In this document: positions 6,521-14,536 of the stretch, in pieces
How positions within the stretch are numbered: the stretch's first letter is position 1
How the letters are laid out: each line of letters begins with the position of its first letter
Assembly (NCBI GenBank): GCA_021835185.1
Contig: JAKBQO010000015.1
Span: forward strand, 1 to 17,087
Length of the DNA: 17,087 nucleotides
Direction of reading: 5' to 3'
From: Thermoplasmata archaeon
GTDB taxonomy: Archaea > Thermoplasmatota > Thermoplasmata > Thermoplasmatales > Thermoplasmataceae
Notes under the pieces: model-generated
Seen by the model: only the letters and a program-made list of their open reading frames with translations
Told to the model about the DNA's origin: nothing
Databases searched by the model: none
Made by a program: the position numbers and the translations under genes

Positions 6521-6522
6521 CT

Positions 6523-8343
6523 TCAGTTAGTAGATTTATTTAATTCAGGTTCGTCTGTTACCATATATTGAAGTTTCTTGCCCTGTTTTATATATTTATA
6601 TACAGTATTGCCAGTGTCGCTATTCATCCTGAGTTTGATCATTCCCTTTGAAGAACTCCGGGCAGACAGCATGGCAATGCCATCAACATATAATTTTACT
6701 GGCCTGTTTCTTGACCCCACATCAATGAATATGGTTTTGTTTTTGATTTCTATTATTGCATCCTGCATGACGTTTACATCATCAGAAAGTGTGTCAACGT
6801 CTATTTTAAGCCCGTATGATTTTTCTAGCCCTGTTACTGTTTCCCCCTTTCTCCCTATCAATCTGGGAATTTTTGCGTCAGGAACCTTAATTATAACCCT
6901 TCCCTCTGAAACAATCTGAACATCAACATGATCGGTATCCAGAAGCCTCATCATATCATCCCTTATCTTTGATGCTGCAAGTGCAAAGAGTGGATTTGCC
7001 CCGTTTTTCTCATTCCCAACAGGTATTACGACCACCTGGTCTCCGAATGTGTATATTTCACTTACCGGCTTGTTTTTGAGAAAATCTCTTATAACTATTA
7101 CAGGCCTTGCCAAATCTTCCTGATTGAGGCCATATGGTATCTTTATTTGATAATCTGTTGTCAGTACCTGTGATACCTTTCCCCCCTCTATGAAAAGAAC
7201 AGTATCCACAACCTGTGGTATCAATCCCAGTTCTATTCTTCCTACAAATCTCTGAATGGCATCTACGGCCCTTGTGGAATGTACAACACCTATCATCCCT
7301 ACTCCTGAGAGTCTCAAATCTGAATAAACCTTGAAATCAGATGTCACCCTCATTTCATCAAAAACTGTATAGTCTTCTCTGACAAGAAGGAGTATATCCC
7401 CGGTTTTTTCCATGTCACCCTCCAGCGATGTGTACTGCGTTATACTGTCATTTACCTGTAAATCCCTTGGTTTTTCCATGGTTTTTACAATCTTACTCAT
7501 GGATGCATAATATTCAGCCAGGGCTGTAACAAATGTACTTTTACCGGCTCCAGGAGACCCGGAGACAAGTATTCCATAAGCCTTGTTTTGAAGCCTGTCC
7601 ATTACCCTTTTGTCAAGCTGGTAATCCTCTATTGATGTTTTGACCACAGGCCTTACTGCAGTTATTTCCATTATATCTGAGAACGGAGGCCGTGTTATGA
7701 CTATACGCAGATTTTTAAGCTGTATCACAGTTGCCCCAAACATATCCATTTCAATAAATGATTGATCCTCAAATTTGCCCCTTTGAACAATATTGTAGGC
7801 TATTTTCTCCAGTTCGCCATATGGTACTATATAATCAAGTTCTTTCAGGACAACTTCTCCGGGTTTACCAGTCTTTATAAGAGGTTTCATTCCAGCCTTC
7901 AGGTGTACAGATGAAGTATTTTCATCAAAAAATTCCTGAATATCCTTTACATCCTTTTCCTCATCCTTAATGTAAATGACGTTTATCCCTTTTATCGAGG
8001 CTATAATGCTCTGGATGTGATCACCTGTAACCAGTGTAGCTCCATTGTCCAGGGCCAGATTCCTAATTATATTGTCTATTTCGCCGCTGTGGGCATTTTT
8101 TATCTGCCATTCCATGGGGCGGTTTCCCATTATATCAATGTAAATTTTACCTGAATTGGATAACTCCCTTAATTTCTTCAGCTCTTCAAGGGCCGTAAAA
8201 CCAATTGATCTCCCCTCATTTGCCTGATGCTCAATCTCTGCTATCATTGCTTCTGGAAGTATAACCCTAGCATCTTTCTTTTTGACTATGTATTCCCTAA
8301 ATTTCCCGCTTACTATGACTGATGTATCTGGTACGTAATCCAC
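6523..8343 (-). CDS. PIN domain-ATPase-KH domain protein (COG1855 type)
   Basis: 606-residue archaeal protein with three domains. Residues 1-125 form a PIN nuclease-like domain with its acidic residues in place: D6 in VPDTS, E36/E38 in AEIE, D90 in SGEID and D108 in TGD. The middle is a PilT/VirB11-type secretion ATPase fold with Walker A GSPGAGKST (262-270), an Asp/Glu Walker B-like FDEMR (328-332) and GVGMIGVVHST at about 347-357. The C-terminal part has a KH RNA-binding motif IGRKGE (496-501) and a small following domain. This architecture is widely conserved in archaea. A role in RNA processing or quality control is suspected but not demonstrated. The start is GTG at 8343. An AT palindrome at 8362-8375 is centred about 25 bases upstream and no ribosome site is present, so the mRNA is probably leaderless. 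It diverges from pheS. Confidence 0.92.
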   Translation of the reverse strand: MDYVPDTSVIVSGKFREYIVKKKDARVILPEAMIAEIEHQANEGRSIGFTALEELKKLRELSNSGKIYIDIMGNRPMEWQIKNAHSGEIDNIIRNLALDNGATLVTGDHIQSIIASIKGINVIYIKDEEKDVKDIQEFFDENTSSVHLKAGMKPLIKTGKPGEVVLKELDYIVPYGELEKIAYNIVQRGKFEDQSFIEMDMFGATVIQLKNLRIVITRPPFSDIMEITAVRPVVKTSIEDYQLDKRVMDRLQNKAYGILVSGSPGAGKSTFVTALAEYYASMSKIVKTMEKPRDLQVNDSITQYTSLEGDMEKTGDILLLVREDYTVFDEMRVTSDFKVYSDLRLSGVGMIGVVHSTRAVDAIQRFVGRIELGLIPQVVDTVLFIEGGKVSQVLTTDYQIKIPYGLNQEDLARPVIVIRDFLKNKPVSEIYTFGDQVVVIPVGNEKNGANPLFALAASKIRDDMMRLLDTDHVDVQIVSEGRVIIKVPDAKIPRLIGRKGETVTGLEKSYGLKIDVDTLSDDVNVMQDAIIEIKNKTIFIDVGSRNRPVKLYVDGIAMLSARSSSKGMIKLRMNSDTGNTVYKYIKQGKKLQYMVTDEPELNKSTN

Positions 8344-8361
8344 AATAGATAATGGTGTATT

Positions 8362-8375
8362 ATTATTTAAATAAT
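8362..8375. promoter_or_regulatory. 14-bp AT palindrome serving as TATA region of the PIN-ATPase gene
   Basis: ATTATTTAAATAAT is a perfect 14-base palindrome. Its centre lies about 25 bases before GTG 8343, at the position of an archaeal TATA box for a leaderless transcript. Being symmetric, it could also bind the transcription factor TBP in the pheS direction, although that gene starts more than 110 bases away. Confidence 0.45.
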
Positions 8376-8385
8376 TTCAAATAAG

Positions 8386-8455
8386 TTTGAACAGTGAAAT
8401 ATACGATGTTTTCAACATATTAGTAATTTATAAGGCAAACATTGGCATGTTCAAA
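8386..8455. promoter_or_regulatory. inverted repeat TTTGAACA/TGTTCAAA in the divergent promoter region
   Basis: A perfect eight-base inverted repeat has arms at 8386-8393 and 8448-8455, separated by 54 bases. It lies between the divergent PIN-ATPase and pheS genes. A TATA-like TTTATAAG at 8427-8434 lies between the arms and could drive pheS with a leader of about 30 bases. The long spacing argues against a simple RNA hairpin and allows a looped two-site operator, but chance is possible in AT-rich DNA. Confidence 0.25.
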
Positions 8456-8488
8456 AATTATTTAATGAAGCTAACTATTTAAGGTGTA

Positions 8489-9946
8489 ATGGAAAAAACT
8501 GAAATAAGCCTGAATGAGTACAGGGTTTTAGAGTTTATAAAAGACCGTAAAGATGTTCCTGAGGATTCAATAAATATGGACAGCGACAGGCGTATTGTAT
8601 CCAGTGCTGTATCATATCTGGAGTTTAAAAATTTGATCGATACAAAAAAAGTTTATTATGATTATTTCACGGTAACAGAAGAGGGGGAAAAATATATAGA
8701 AAACGGATTCCCAGAGGAGAAACTGTATAAATTACTGGAGGAACGGAAAAAATGCTCCATGGATGAAATAAAGAATTACCTTAAGGAAGATTACAGGATA
8801 GCCATTGCAAATTTGGCTAAATTGGGAATTAAACCCTCCAATGGAGAAATGTCATATTCAGGAGAAAATCTTATCACCATTTTCAATGAAAAAAGGAATG
8901 AACTATCGGAAATTATGGAAGGAAAAACCCCAGACGAAGAAGCACTCGATGAATTTATCCACAGGGGACTTGTATCAAAACGGAAATATACAAAAAGAAT
9001 AATAAATATAAATAAAGAGGGTATAAAAGCACTGGAAAACTATGGAAGCGGCAATTATATAGAAATACTTACACCCGCACTCATTGCATCAGGAAAGTGG
9101 AAGGAAATGAAATTTCGGCCCTATGACCTGAATTCAAGAGTTGAGCCGCTTAATGGCGCCGGGCTGCACCCGCTAACCTATTTAATTGAAAAGGTCAGGA
9201 AAATATTCCTTGAGATGGGATTTACTGAGATGCATGGACATTTCATTGAATATACAGGATGGAATATGGACATGCTTTTTATACCGCAGGACCACCCGGC
9301 AAGGGATTTGCAGGACACCTATTATGTTGAATCTAAAAACCCTGTAGAATTTGAGAATCCTGAGATACTTGAAATCGTTAAAAAAGTTCATGAACACGGA
9401 TATGGAAAATATAAAGGATGGAATTACAAATGGTCAGAAGATGAGGCAAAAAAGCTGATTCTCAGGACACACACCACAGTAAATACCATCAGATATCTCT
9501 ACAACCATAAAGAAAAGCCGCAGTTCATATTCTCCATAGAAAAGGTATTCAGGCACGAGAGTGTGGACTGGAAGCATCTATCTGAATTATACCAGATAGA
9601 GGGGGCTGTATACGGAGGCGATGTAAATCTATCAACGCTAAAATGGCTTCTTTCTGAGTTTTATGGAAGGCTTGGATTCAAGAATATAAGGCTCATACCT
9701 TCATATTACCCATACACCGAGCCAAGCATGGATGTGGCAGTTGATATTAATGGTAAGGAAGTTGAACTTGGAGGCTCAGGGATATTCAGGCCGGAGGTCA
9801 CAAAACCCATAGGGCTCAGGGAACCTGTCCTTGCCTTCGGCCTGGGGCTTGAAAGGCTGGCTATGCTTTATTACGGGCTAAATGACATAAGGGAGATTTA
9901 CAATAGCGACCTGGACTGGCTGAAAAATTATAAAATCAGATTTTAA
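8489..9946 (+). CDS. pheS: phenylalanine--tRNA ligase alpha subunit
   Basis: 485-residue catalytic alpha subunit of the alpha2-beta2 phenylalanyl-tRNA synthetase, which charges tRNA-Phe. The N-terminal 190 residues hold winged-helix-like tRNA-contact domains typical of the archaeal/eukaryotic form. The class II aminoacylation core follows. Motif 1 lies around GLHPLTYLIEKVRKIF (225-240), and the PheS-specific QDHPARDLQDTYY is at 267-279. Motif 2 is FSIEKVFRHESVD (348-360), and motif 3 is FGLGLERLAML (450-460) with its ATP-contacting Arg. The length is normal for archaea. AGGTG precedes the ATG at 8489 with a short gap. A possible TATA box at 8427-8434 would give a roughly 30-base leader, and another AT-rich stretch near 8459 would give a nearly leaderless message. 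The beta subunit gene pheT is not adjacent, so the two subunits are encoded apart. It ends 44 bases from the convergent MFS gene. Confidence 0.96.
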   Translation: MEKTEISLNEYRVLEFIKDRKDVPEDSINMDSDRRIVSSAVSYLEFKNLIDTKKVYYDYFTVTEEGEKYIENGFPEEKLYKLLEERKKCSMDEIKNYLKEDYRIAIANLAKLGIKPSNGEMSYSGENLITIFNEKRNELSEIMEGKTPDEEALDEFIHRGLVSKRKYTKRIININKEGIKALENYGSGNYIEILTPALIASGKWKEMKFRPYDLNSRVEPLNGAGLHPLTYLIEKVRKIFLEMGFTEMHGHFIEYTGWNMDMLFIPQDHPARDLQDTYYVESKNPVEFENPEILEIVKKVHEHGYGKYKGWNYKWSEDEAKKLILRTHTTVNTIRYLYNHKEKPQFIFSIEKVFRHESVDWKHLSELYQIEGAVYGGDVNLSTLKWLLSEFYGRLGFKNIRLIPSYYPYTEPSMDVAVDINGKEVELGGSGIFRPEVTKPIGLREPVLAFGLGLERLAMLYYGLNDIREIYNSDLDWLKNYKIRF

Positions 9947-9990
9947 AATACTCCAGTAAAAACTAATTAATTGAATTCTCACCATAAAAC

Positions 9991-11220
9991 TCAAGCAGCG
10001 GTTCCCTTCTGATTCCCTTTAGATGGAAGGAGCGGAAGCATGATTATTGAAATCACTGAGAACACAAGCATTATAACAAATGATGTGTAGAGCGCCACAT
10101 GGATATAAAGCAATAGTGTTACTATAGCTATACCTATGGCTCCTCCCACTATATTCCCAAAACTCCAGACCATGGCATTGGAACGGGATGAGAATTTCTG
10201 TGGAATTGTCTGGGCAACATAACCGAGAAGAACGGGAAAACTTGTAAAGGCAAAGGTTGCATAAAGCAGGTAAATAACTGTAACCAGATATACATTATCT
10301 GTCAACAGCATCAGGGCAAAGAACACTGTGGATGCAACTGTTGTGACTGCGATGGTAAATTTTCCTCCATAATCCTTTACGATCTTCCCGAAATATGGCT
10401 GGCCAAATACCGCACCAAGAAAACTTATTGTAACTATGTCTCCCATTATCACCTTTGAATGGAATATATTGTCAAAATAATCCGGAGTGAATGTAACTGT
10501 GCCCAGAAGGAAAAACGACCTTATAAAAACAATTGCCGTAAGTATATAGAGAAATTTGCCGTATTTATTGTATTCAGCATCAGAGGCTTTTCCCTCTTCT
10601 GTTTTCTTTCCATGTTTTTTGGAATCTATTGTAATATATTTGCTTCTCCTGAAAAATGATAGCCCCCAAAAAATTATCAACGCTGCTATGAATGTATATA
10701 CGGCAATGGCAACAAGTCCATAAAATTTACCCAGAAACAGGATTGAATATACAAGCAAGGAGGGTATGAGAGCCCTTCCCAGGCTGCCGAATGACCCGTT
10801 GATGCCCATGGCTGAGGATGAATCCATCTTACCGTATGTAAAAGCCAGTATGGATGCACCAATTGGATGATAGAATGCCTGGCCGACACCAAGAAGAACC
10901 GATGCCACAAGTATTATATAATTGGCATATGCATGAAAAACAAATGCCACACCAAAGATGATGGCGGATGTCCCCTCAAGGATTATCCCAAGGAATATGA
11001 GTGCCCCATCCCTGTCAATTCTGTCGGCAAGTTTTCCAATTGAGGGGCCCAGGAGTCCGGACAGGAGATTATATATTATTGCCATTACTCCCAGAAAGGC
11101 AATGTTTACATGTGGTATTACCTTATAATATGCTATAAGTGTGGGAAAGAGAAGGAAATTTCCATCATTGGCAAAATGGCCAAAGGATGTGAAAACTAGT
11201 GATTGCTTTGTATTTTTCAC
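9991..11220 (-). CDS. major facilitator superfamily transporter (Fsr-like)
   Basis: 409-residue membrane protein with about 12 hydrophobic helices in two halves joined by a charged loop at about 200-222 (SKKHGKKTEEGKASD). MFS motif A is visible after helix 2 as GPSIGKLADRIDRDG (58-72). The pattern GQAFYHPIGASI after helix 4 and the N-terminal FGHFANDG resemble the fosmidomycin-resistance (Fsr) branch, whose members export or exchange small molecules. The substrate cannot be inferred, and no resistance is implied. The start is GTG at 11220: a TATA element (11240-11254) is centred about 26 bases upstream, suggesting a leaderless message. It is a single-gene unit convergent with pheS and follows polB in the same direction behind its own promoter. 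Confidence 0.88.
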   Translation of the reverse strand: MKNTKQSLVFTSFGHFANDGNFLLFPTLIAYYKVIPHVNIAFLGVMAIIYNLLSGLLGPSIGKLADRIDRDGALIFLGIILEGTSAIIFGVAFVFHAYANYIILVASVLLGVGQAFYHPIGASILAFTYGKMDSSSAMGINGSFGSLGRALIPSLLVYSILFLGKFYGLVAIAVYTFIAALIIFWGLSFFRRSKYITIDSKKHGKKTEEGKASDAEYNKYGKFLYILTAIVFIRSFFLLGTVTFTPDYFDNIFHSKVIMGDIVTISFLGAVFGQPYFGKIVKDYGGKFTIAVTTVASTVFFALMLLTDNVYLVTVIYLLYATFAFTSFPVLLGYVAQTIPQKFSSRSNAMVWSFGNIVGGAIGIAIVTLLLYIHVALYTSFVIMLVFSVISIIMLPLLPSKGNQKGTAA

Positions 11221-11224
11221 TCTC

Positions 11225-11258
11225 TAGTAAGTGAAAAAACATATTTATATTTTTACTA
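11225..11258 (-). promoter_or_regulatory. MFS transporter promoter with flanking inverted repeat
   Basis: The TATA element (11240-11254) sits between the inverted arms TAGTAA (11225-11230) and TTACTA (11253-11258). The proximal arm would cover the expected transcription start and the distal arm the upstream edge of the TATA box, a layout that could let a dimeric regulator block the promoter. Six-base arms are short, so the operator reading is tentative. The TATA assignment itself is firmer because of its spacing to GTG 11220. Confidence 0.4.
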
Positions 11259-11275
11259 AATCGTTTATTAATAAA

Positions 11276-13609
11276 TTATTTGAAGAAATCTTCTATGTTT
11301 CTTTTTTTTGGGTTCTCGTTAAATGCATCCGTAATCTTACTTTGAGGATTCTTGAAAACAGCAACTTCCTTGTCAAGGCTTTCCAGAACCCTGTTTAATG
11401 TTTCCTGAAGCCTTTTTGAATAGTAGACATAGTCAGGTGTATAGGTAAATTCCCTGCCATCTATGAATGGCTCCACTCCCTGCGGTGTTTTTGATGCATC
11501 TGTGACTATCCATGATACTTTCATACCTGGAATAAAGATTTCCCCTCTGTCAATAAGCTTTTTTGCCGCATTTACGTTTGCCATGGATGATGCATTCTTA
11601 TACTCTGAAAAATTCTTTACACTTCTTGATATGACAAGTTTGCTGGTATCTATTTTTCCTGTTGCAACTTCCTTTATAAGGCTCTCTGCATATCCTTTCG
11701 CGCCATCCACATCCCTTGAGAGGATAAGGTCAAATACTCTGGAGAGAGCTTCGCTCTGGAGATCAAAGGAATCGGTTCTTCTGGTTTCGTAACCCCTGAC
11801 AAGAATTTCACCTGCCGAAGATGGAGGATAAACTATTTTCCCGGCATACCTTTTTTTTGCACCATGTGAGAATAATGGATCCATTATCTTTTCAAATTCC
11901 AGTATAAGCTTCTCTCTCTCGGAGATTTCAGAGCTAAGTTTGTTACCGAACTCTATGGCTTCGTCCAGAGTATCCTTTCCTGATTCTATGAATATTGAAT
12001 CTGTATCGCCGTATATTACTTTGTTTCCGGATTTTTCAAGGTCTTCTATTATAGATTTTATTGTATTTCTTGCAAAGGCTGTAATCGCACTGCTTATATC
12101 CCTGTTAGTGAATCTGTAAAATGACGTGCCTAAGACCCCGTAAAAAGTATTCATCAAGACCTTGATGGCAGCCTGTAGCCCATCGAAGTATTCATAATTT
12201 GCTTTGTCCTCCTTCATCTGTTTTTTAACTTCATCACGTTTTTTCATTAACTGTTCCAGCAGATCGGGTATGAGTCCTTTCTTAACATCAGGAGAGAGAA
12301 ATCTGGCACCGTTTGGAGCTATTATTGTGCCTTCAGGGCTCAGTGTTGTAAAGCATATATTGTACTTTATGATCATGGAAGGATACATGCTCTTGAAATC
12401 AAGAACCACAATCATGTCATAAAGTCCGGGATCCATGGTATGCACATACCCCCCTGCATAGGTATCGTTGGAAAATTTGCTTGAGCTCATTGGCACGCCT
12501 ATGTTTTCCCTGTCGGCCCTGCGTATCAGCAACGAATCCACATATGTGCTTGTTCCACCATTTGTAACATCGTCAAGTGGAAGCATTGATACTGTGGAAA
12601 GATATAGATTCCTGTCCAGTATTCTTATTTTCCTGTAGATTAAAAGTGCCAGTTTTGCATCCTTAATGCAGTATTTGATAACATCGTCCCTTCTCTTATT
12701 CCATTCATTTTCGATGTCCAGTCGATTAACATTTTCCTTGCCCTCATTTAGAAGCATATTTGATACATAATTAAGTGTTTCATGCTTTGGATGCAAAACC
12801 TTCCTCACTTCCCACCATGTATCATCTATGACTCTACCATGAAGCCTCCAGTATTGGTCCATTATTCTCCTTGGAGAAATAAAATCACGGCCGATGCTGA
12901 ACTGTAATCTATTGAACTTCATCCTTTCATCCAGCAGGGGCATATCATAACCGTCTATATTGTATCCTGTGATTATATCTGGGTCTTCTTTCTGGACTAG
13001 TTCATTAAAACCTTTCAGTATTTCGGGTTCACTTCCTGTAAGTGAACCCTCTCTAATTTTGCCATCAAAGTATATGGAATAGCCTATAACGAATATCTCC
13101 CTTGTTGAAATGGAATTTTCAATATCAAATGAAAATATTTTTAGTTCCGGATTAAAGTCCTCTGTTTTTTTCACTGTTTTTATTTTAATAACCAGATCGG
13201 TTGTGTAATTCTTTTTTTCTTCTTCTGCATTTTCACCCTCTATTTCTACAGTAGACCCAAGGTCAAAATCATAGATAAATCTGTGATGGAATGGTATATC
13301 AGCTGCAAGTGCCTGACACTGGCATATTTTTCTTAATTCCGGGACTTTCCAGGGAGATTTTATATATATTCGCCTGACGTTTACTTCTCCGCCATCAAGA
13401 AATAATTTTTTATTTTCCATTCTTAAATATTCAGGATTTTTTTCTATTTCCCTTATGCATTCTTCATCAGGTTCAACATATTCGAAATATGGTTTAAACC
13501 CATAATATAGTGCAGTGATAGACTTATTGTCATCCGTGCGCCCATATAATTCTACAGTTACATCGCTCTGCCTGTATGAGGCAGCAACGATTCTCATTTT
13601 AATATTCAT
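11276..13609 (-). CDS. polB: family B DNA polymerase
   Basis: 777-residue archaeal replicative-type DNA polymerase with proofreading exonuclease. Exonuclease motifs are intact: Exo I FDIEN (D162/E164), Exo II GYNIDGYD (D222) and Exo III YCIKD (Y313/D317). The partitioning motif YAGGYV is at 384-389. Polymerase motif A is DFKSMYPSMI (404-413), motif B KVLMNTFYG (483-491) and motif C YGDTDS (533-538) with both catalytic Asp residues. The C terminus ends in a PCNA-binding-like KRNIEDFF (769-776), with Lys where Gln is usual. The first ATG, 13609, is preceded by GGAGGGTG and overlaps the stop of a 37-codon ORF (ATGA). A second in-frame ATG follows four codons later without a ribosome site. The first start and its whole upstream region lie in repeat copy B. 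No intein is present. Confidence 0.97.
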   Translation of the reverse strand: MNIKMRIVAASYRQSDVTVELYGRTDDNKSITALYYGFKPYFEYVEPDEECIREIEKNPEYLRMENKKLFLDGGEVNVRRIYIKSPWKVPELRKICQCQALAADIPFHHRFIYDFDLGSTVEIEGENAEEEKKNYTTDLVIKIKTVKKTEDFNPELKIFSFDIENSISTREIFVIGYSIYFDGKIREGSLTGSEPEILKGFNELVQKEDPDIITGYNIDGYDMPLLDERMKFNRLQFSIGRDFISPRRIMDQYWRLHGRVIDDTWWEVRKVLHPKHETLNYVSNMLLNEGKENVNRLDIENEWNKRRDDVIKYCIKDAKLALLIYRKIRILDRNLYLSTVSMLPLDDVTNGGTSTYVDSLLIRRADRENIGVPMSSSKFSNDTYAGGYVHTMDPGLYDMIVVLDFKSMYPSMIIKYNICFTTLSPEGTIIAPNGARFLSPDVKKGLIPDLLEQLMKKRDEVKKQMKEDKANYEYFDGLQAAIKVLMNTFYGVLGTSFYRFTNRDISSAITAFARNTIKSIIEDLEKSGNKVIYGDTDSIFIESGKDTLDEAIEFGNKLSSEISEREKLILEFEKIMDPLFSHGAKKRYAGKIVYPPSSAGEILVRGYETRRTDSFDLQSEALSRVFDLILSRDVDGAKGYAESLIKEVATGKIDTSKLVISRSVKNFSEYKNASSMANVNAAKKLIDRGEIFIPGMKVSWIVTDASKTPQGVEPFIDGREFTYTPDYVYYSKRLQETLNRVLESLDKEVAVFKNPQSKITDAFNENPKKRNIEDFFK

Positions 13610-13719
13610 CTTACACCCTCCAAGAAAACCCCCTGCGGAAGCGTGGAAAAGAATTGTGTAGTAAACATCAACCCCTCACCGTATTTTACCAGTTTAACCT
13701 TTTTTATGCTTATATCCAT
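13606..13719 (-). CDS. 37-residue ORF of the repeat, overlapping polB start
   Basis: The frame begins at ATG 13719 behind a purine-rich GGAG-containing stretch and ends in TGA overlapping the polB ATG as ATGA, a classic translational-coupling arrangement. The product is small and basic in its first half (many Lys), with a hydrophobic second half around FTTQFFSTLPQGVFLEG, and has no recognised family. The frame is open further upstream to 13824, but homology with copy A begins only just before the TATA box, so the longer version is not supported. Doubt: the conserved TATA box is centred only about 19 bases before this ATG, which would place the transcription start slightly inside the ORF. In that case it would be an untranslated leader of polB rather than a gene. 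Confidence 0.35.
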   Translation of the reverse strand: MDISIKKVKLVKYGEGLMFTTQFFSTLPQGVFLEGVR

Positions 13720-13733
13720 CTTCTTTCCTACTC

Positions 13734-13742
13734 CTTTTATAA
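13734..13742 (-). promoter_or_regulatory. TATA box of the repeat, probable polB promoter
   Basis: ATTATAAAA on the minus strand lies within a 14-base core (CATTATAAAAGGAG) that is unchanged between the two repeat copies. With usual archaeal spacing, transcription would start near 13711-13713, leaving polB a leader of about 100 bases. That is unlike the near-leaderless first genes elsewhere in the window. Confidence 0.5.
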
Positions 13743-13824
13743 TGATTGATTTTCTATGTGAAGCATCTGCAGACGTGTATGTATCTCTTTTGTCTAACTT
13801 CTGCTTTTCTTTCATGTTTTTCAC

Positions 13825-13956
13825 TATATTTTTTAAAGCTCTCTAATCAACCCCTGCGCTATTACTCACGGAATAAATTCTCCCCTCATGGATGGGTAAT
13901 TGATCTACATGTAGTATTTTAAATCAATATATATTTTTGTCCTATCATTCTTATAC
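13825..13956. other. intergenic region upstream of the polB leader, no gene seen
   Basis: About 130 AT-rich bases between the polB upstream repeat and the 3' side of nadM. They contain a perfect 10-base palindrome CTACATGTAG at 13905-13914 and only very short frames on either strand. No RNA gene or coding signal is recognised. Confidence 0.4.
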
Positions 13957-14006
13957 TATAATGGAAAAATTGAATATTTCAATATTTAGTATAACCATTA
14001 TAATGG
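13957..14006 (-). terminator. inverted-repeat structure at the 3' end of nadM
   Basis: TATAATGG at 13957-13964 pairs with CCATTATA at 13995-14002. Between them lies a second inverted repeat ATTGAA/TTCAAT, and the far arm is part of the perfect palindrome CCATTATAATGG, which covers the nadM stop codon (13998-14000). AT-rich nested inverted repeats at a gene end could form a transcript 3' hairpin, but archaeal termination mainly needs T-runs, so the terminator label is tentative. Confidence 0.25.
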
Positions 14007-14516
14007 GTCTTCGTCTGTTTTTGACAGATCTATTATACGGTTAACGCCGTCAAAGTCATTCATAATATTGTAAACAGTTTTGGGAACATCAGTTTTCCAG
14101 TTTTCGCCTTTGAGTATTTTCTGCCTTATCCTTGTTCCTGACCATGAATCACGATTTATCATGGGAAGTGAAAGCACTTCATATTGTTTTTCATAAAAAA
14201 GCCTTTTGACAAGGGGATTATTTGTGTATACTCTATGGAATGGAGGAGTCAATGATTCCACGTGTGCAACCCACATTGGATTTGAGTTGACATCCTCTAT
14301 TGGAACTATATAATAATTTGAAATTCCATTATTTTCCAGAGTATTCAGTATCATGAGATAACGTTCTCCAGCCGTGAAAGGATTCATGAGTGTATGTGAA
14401 AGCTGAGCACTTCCAATTCCGATGACCACATACTCATTATGTTCCAGTATATGCTTTATTATGGCCAGATGGCCGTTATGGAAAGGTTGAAACCTTCCTA
14501 TTATAAAGGCTTTCAT
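13998..14516 (-). CDS. nadM: nicotinamide-nucleotide adenylyltransferase (archaeal NadM type)
   Basis: 172-residue nucleotidyltransferase that joins NMN (or nicotinate mononucleotide) with ATP to make NAD+ (or its acid form), the last step of NAD synthesis. The family signature GRFQPFHNGH with the (H/T)xGH ATP-binding histidines is at residues 7-16. The second signature WSGTRIR lies at 125-131, with an Arg binding the phosphates. The length matches archaeal NadM proteins (about 165-180 residues). The start ATG at 14516 has a TATA-like stretch (14537-14548) about 27 bases upstream, suggesting a leaderless message. It lies 73 bases after the Dcd/Dut-fold gene in the same direction. Confidence 0.95.
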   Translation of the reverse strand: MKAFIIGRFQPFHNGHLAIIKHILEHNEYVVIGIGSAQLSHTLMNPFTAGERYLMILNTLENNGISNYYIVPIEDVNSNPMWVAHVESLTPPFHRVYTNNPLVKRLFYEKQYEVLSLPMINRDSWSGTRIRQKILKGENWKTDVPKTVYNIMNDFDGVNRIIDLSKTDEDPL

Positions 14517-14536
14517 TTAACCCTAATAGGCATATC

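Larger units (their letters stand above)
13601..13758 (-). repeat. 158-bp dispersed repeat, copy B (upstream of polB)
   Basis: This is the intact partner of the segment at 2718-2875, about 82% identical over 158 gapless bases by hand alignment, with mostly transition changes. On the minus strand it reads: TATA box ATTATAAAAGG (identical in both copies), a purine-rich GGAG-containing stretch, ATG 13719, a 37-codon ORF, GGAGGGTG, then ATG AAT ATT, which are the first three codons of polB. Similarity stops sharply a few codons into polB on one side and just after the TATA region on the other, so the repeat is a promoter-leader-start cassette rather than a copied gene. No terminal inverted repeats were found. 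Confidence 0.8.

Noticed and set aside
9991..11220. Antibiotic resistance gene (fosmidomycin efflux)
   Set aside because: Similarity is only to the general Fsr branch of MFS. The substrate cannot be read from sequence.
11276..13609. Intein in PolB
   Set aside because: Motifs A, B and C are at normal spacing and uninterrupted, and the length is standard for the family.
2718..13758. Complete insertion sequence or composite transposon bounded by the two repeat copies
   Set aside because: The repeats show no terminal inverted repeats or target duplications, no transposase lies between them, and the 10.9 kb between is ordinary housekeeping genes.
13720..13824. Longer version of the ORF ahead of polB (72 codons)
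   Set aside because: The extra part extends beyond the repeat, has no supporting ribosome site, and most of it precedes the conserved TATA box, so it would not be on the transcript.
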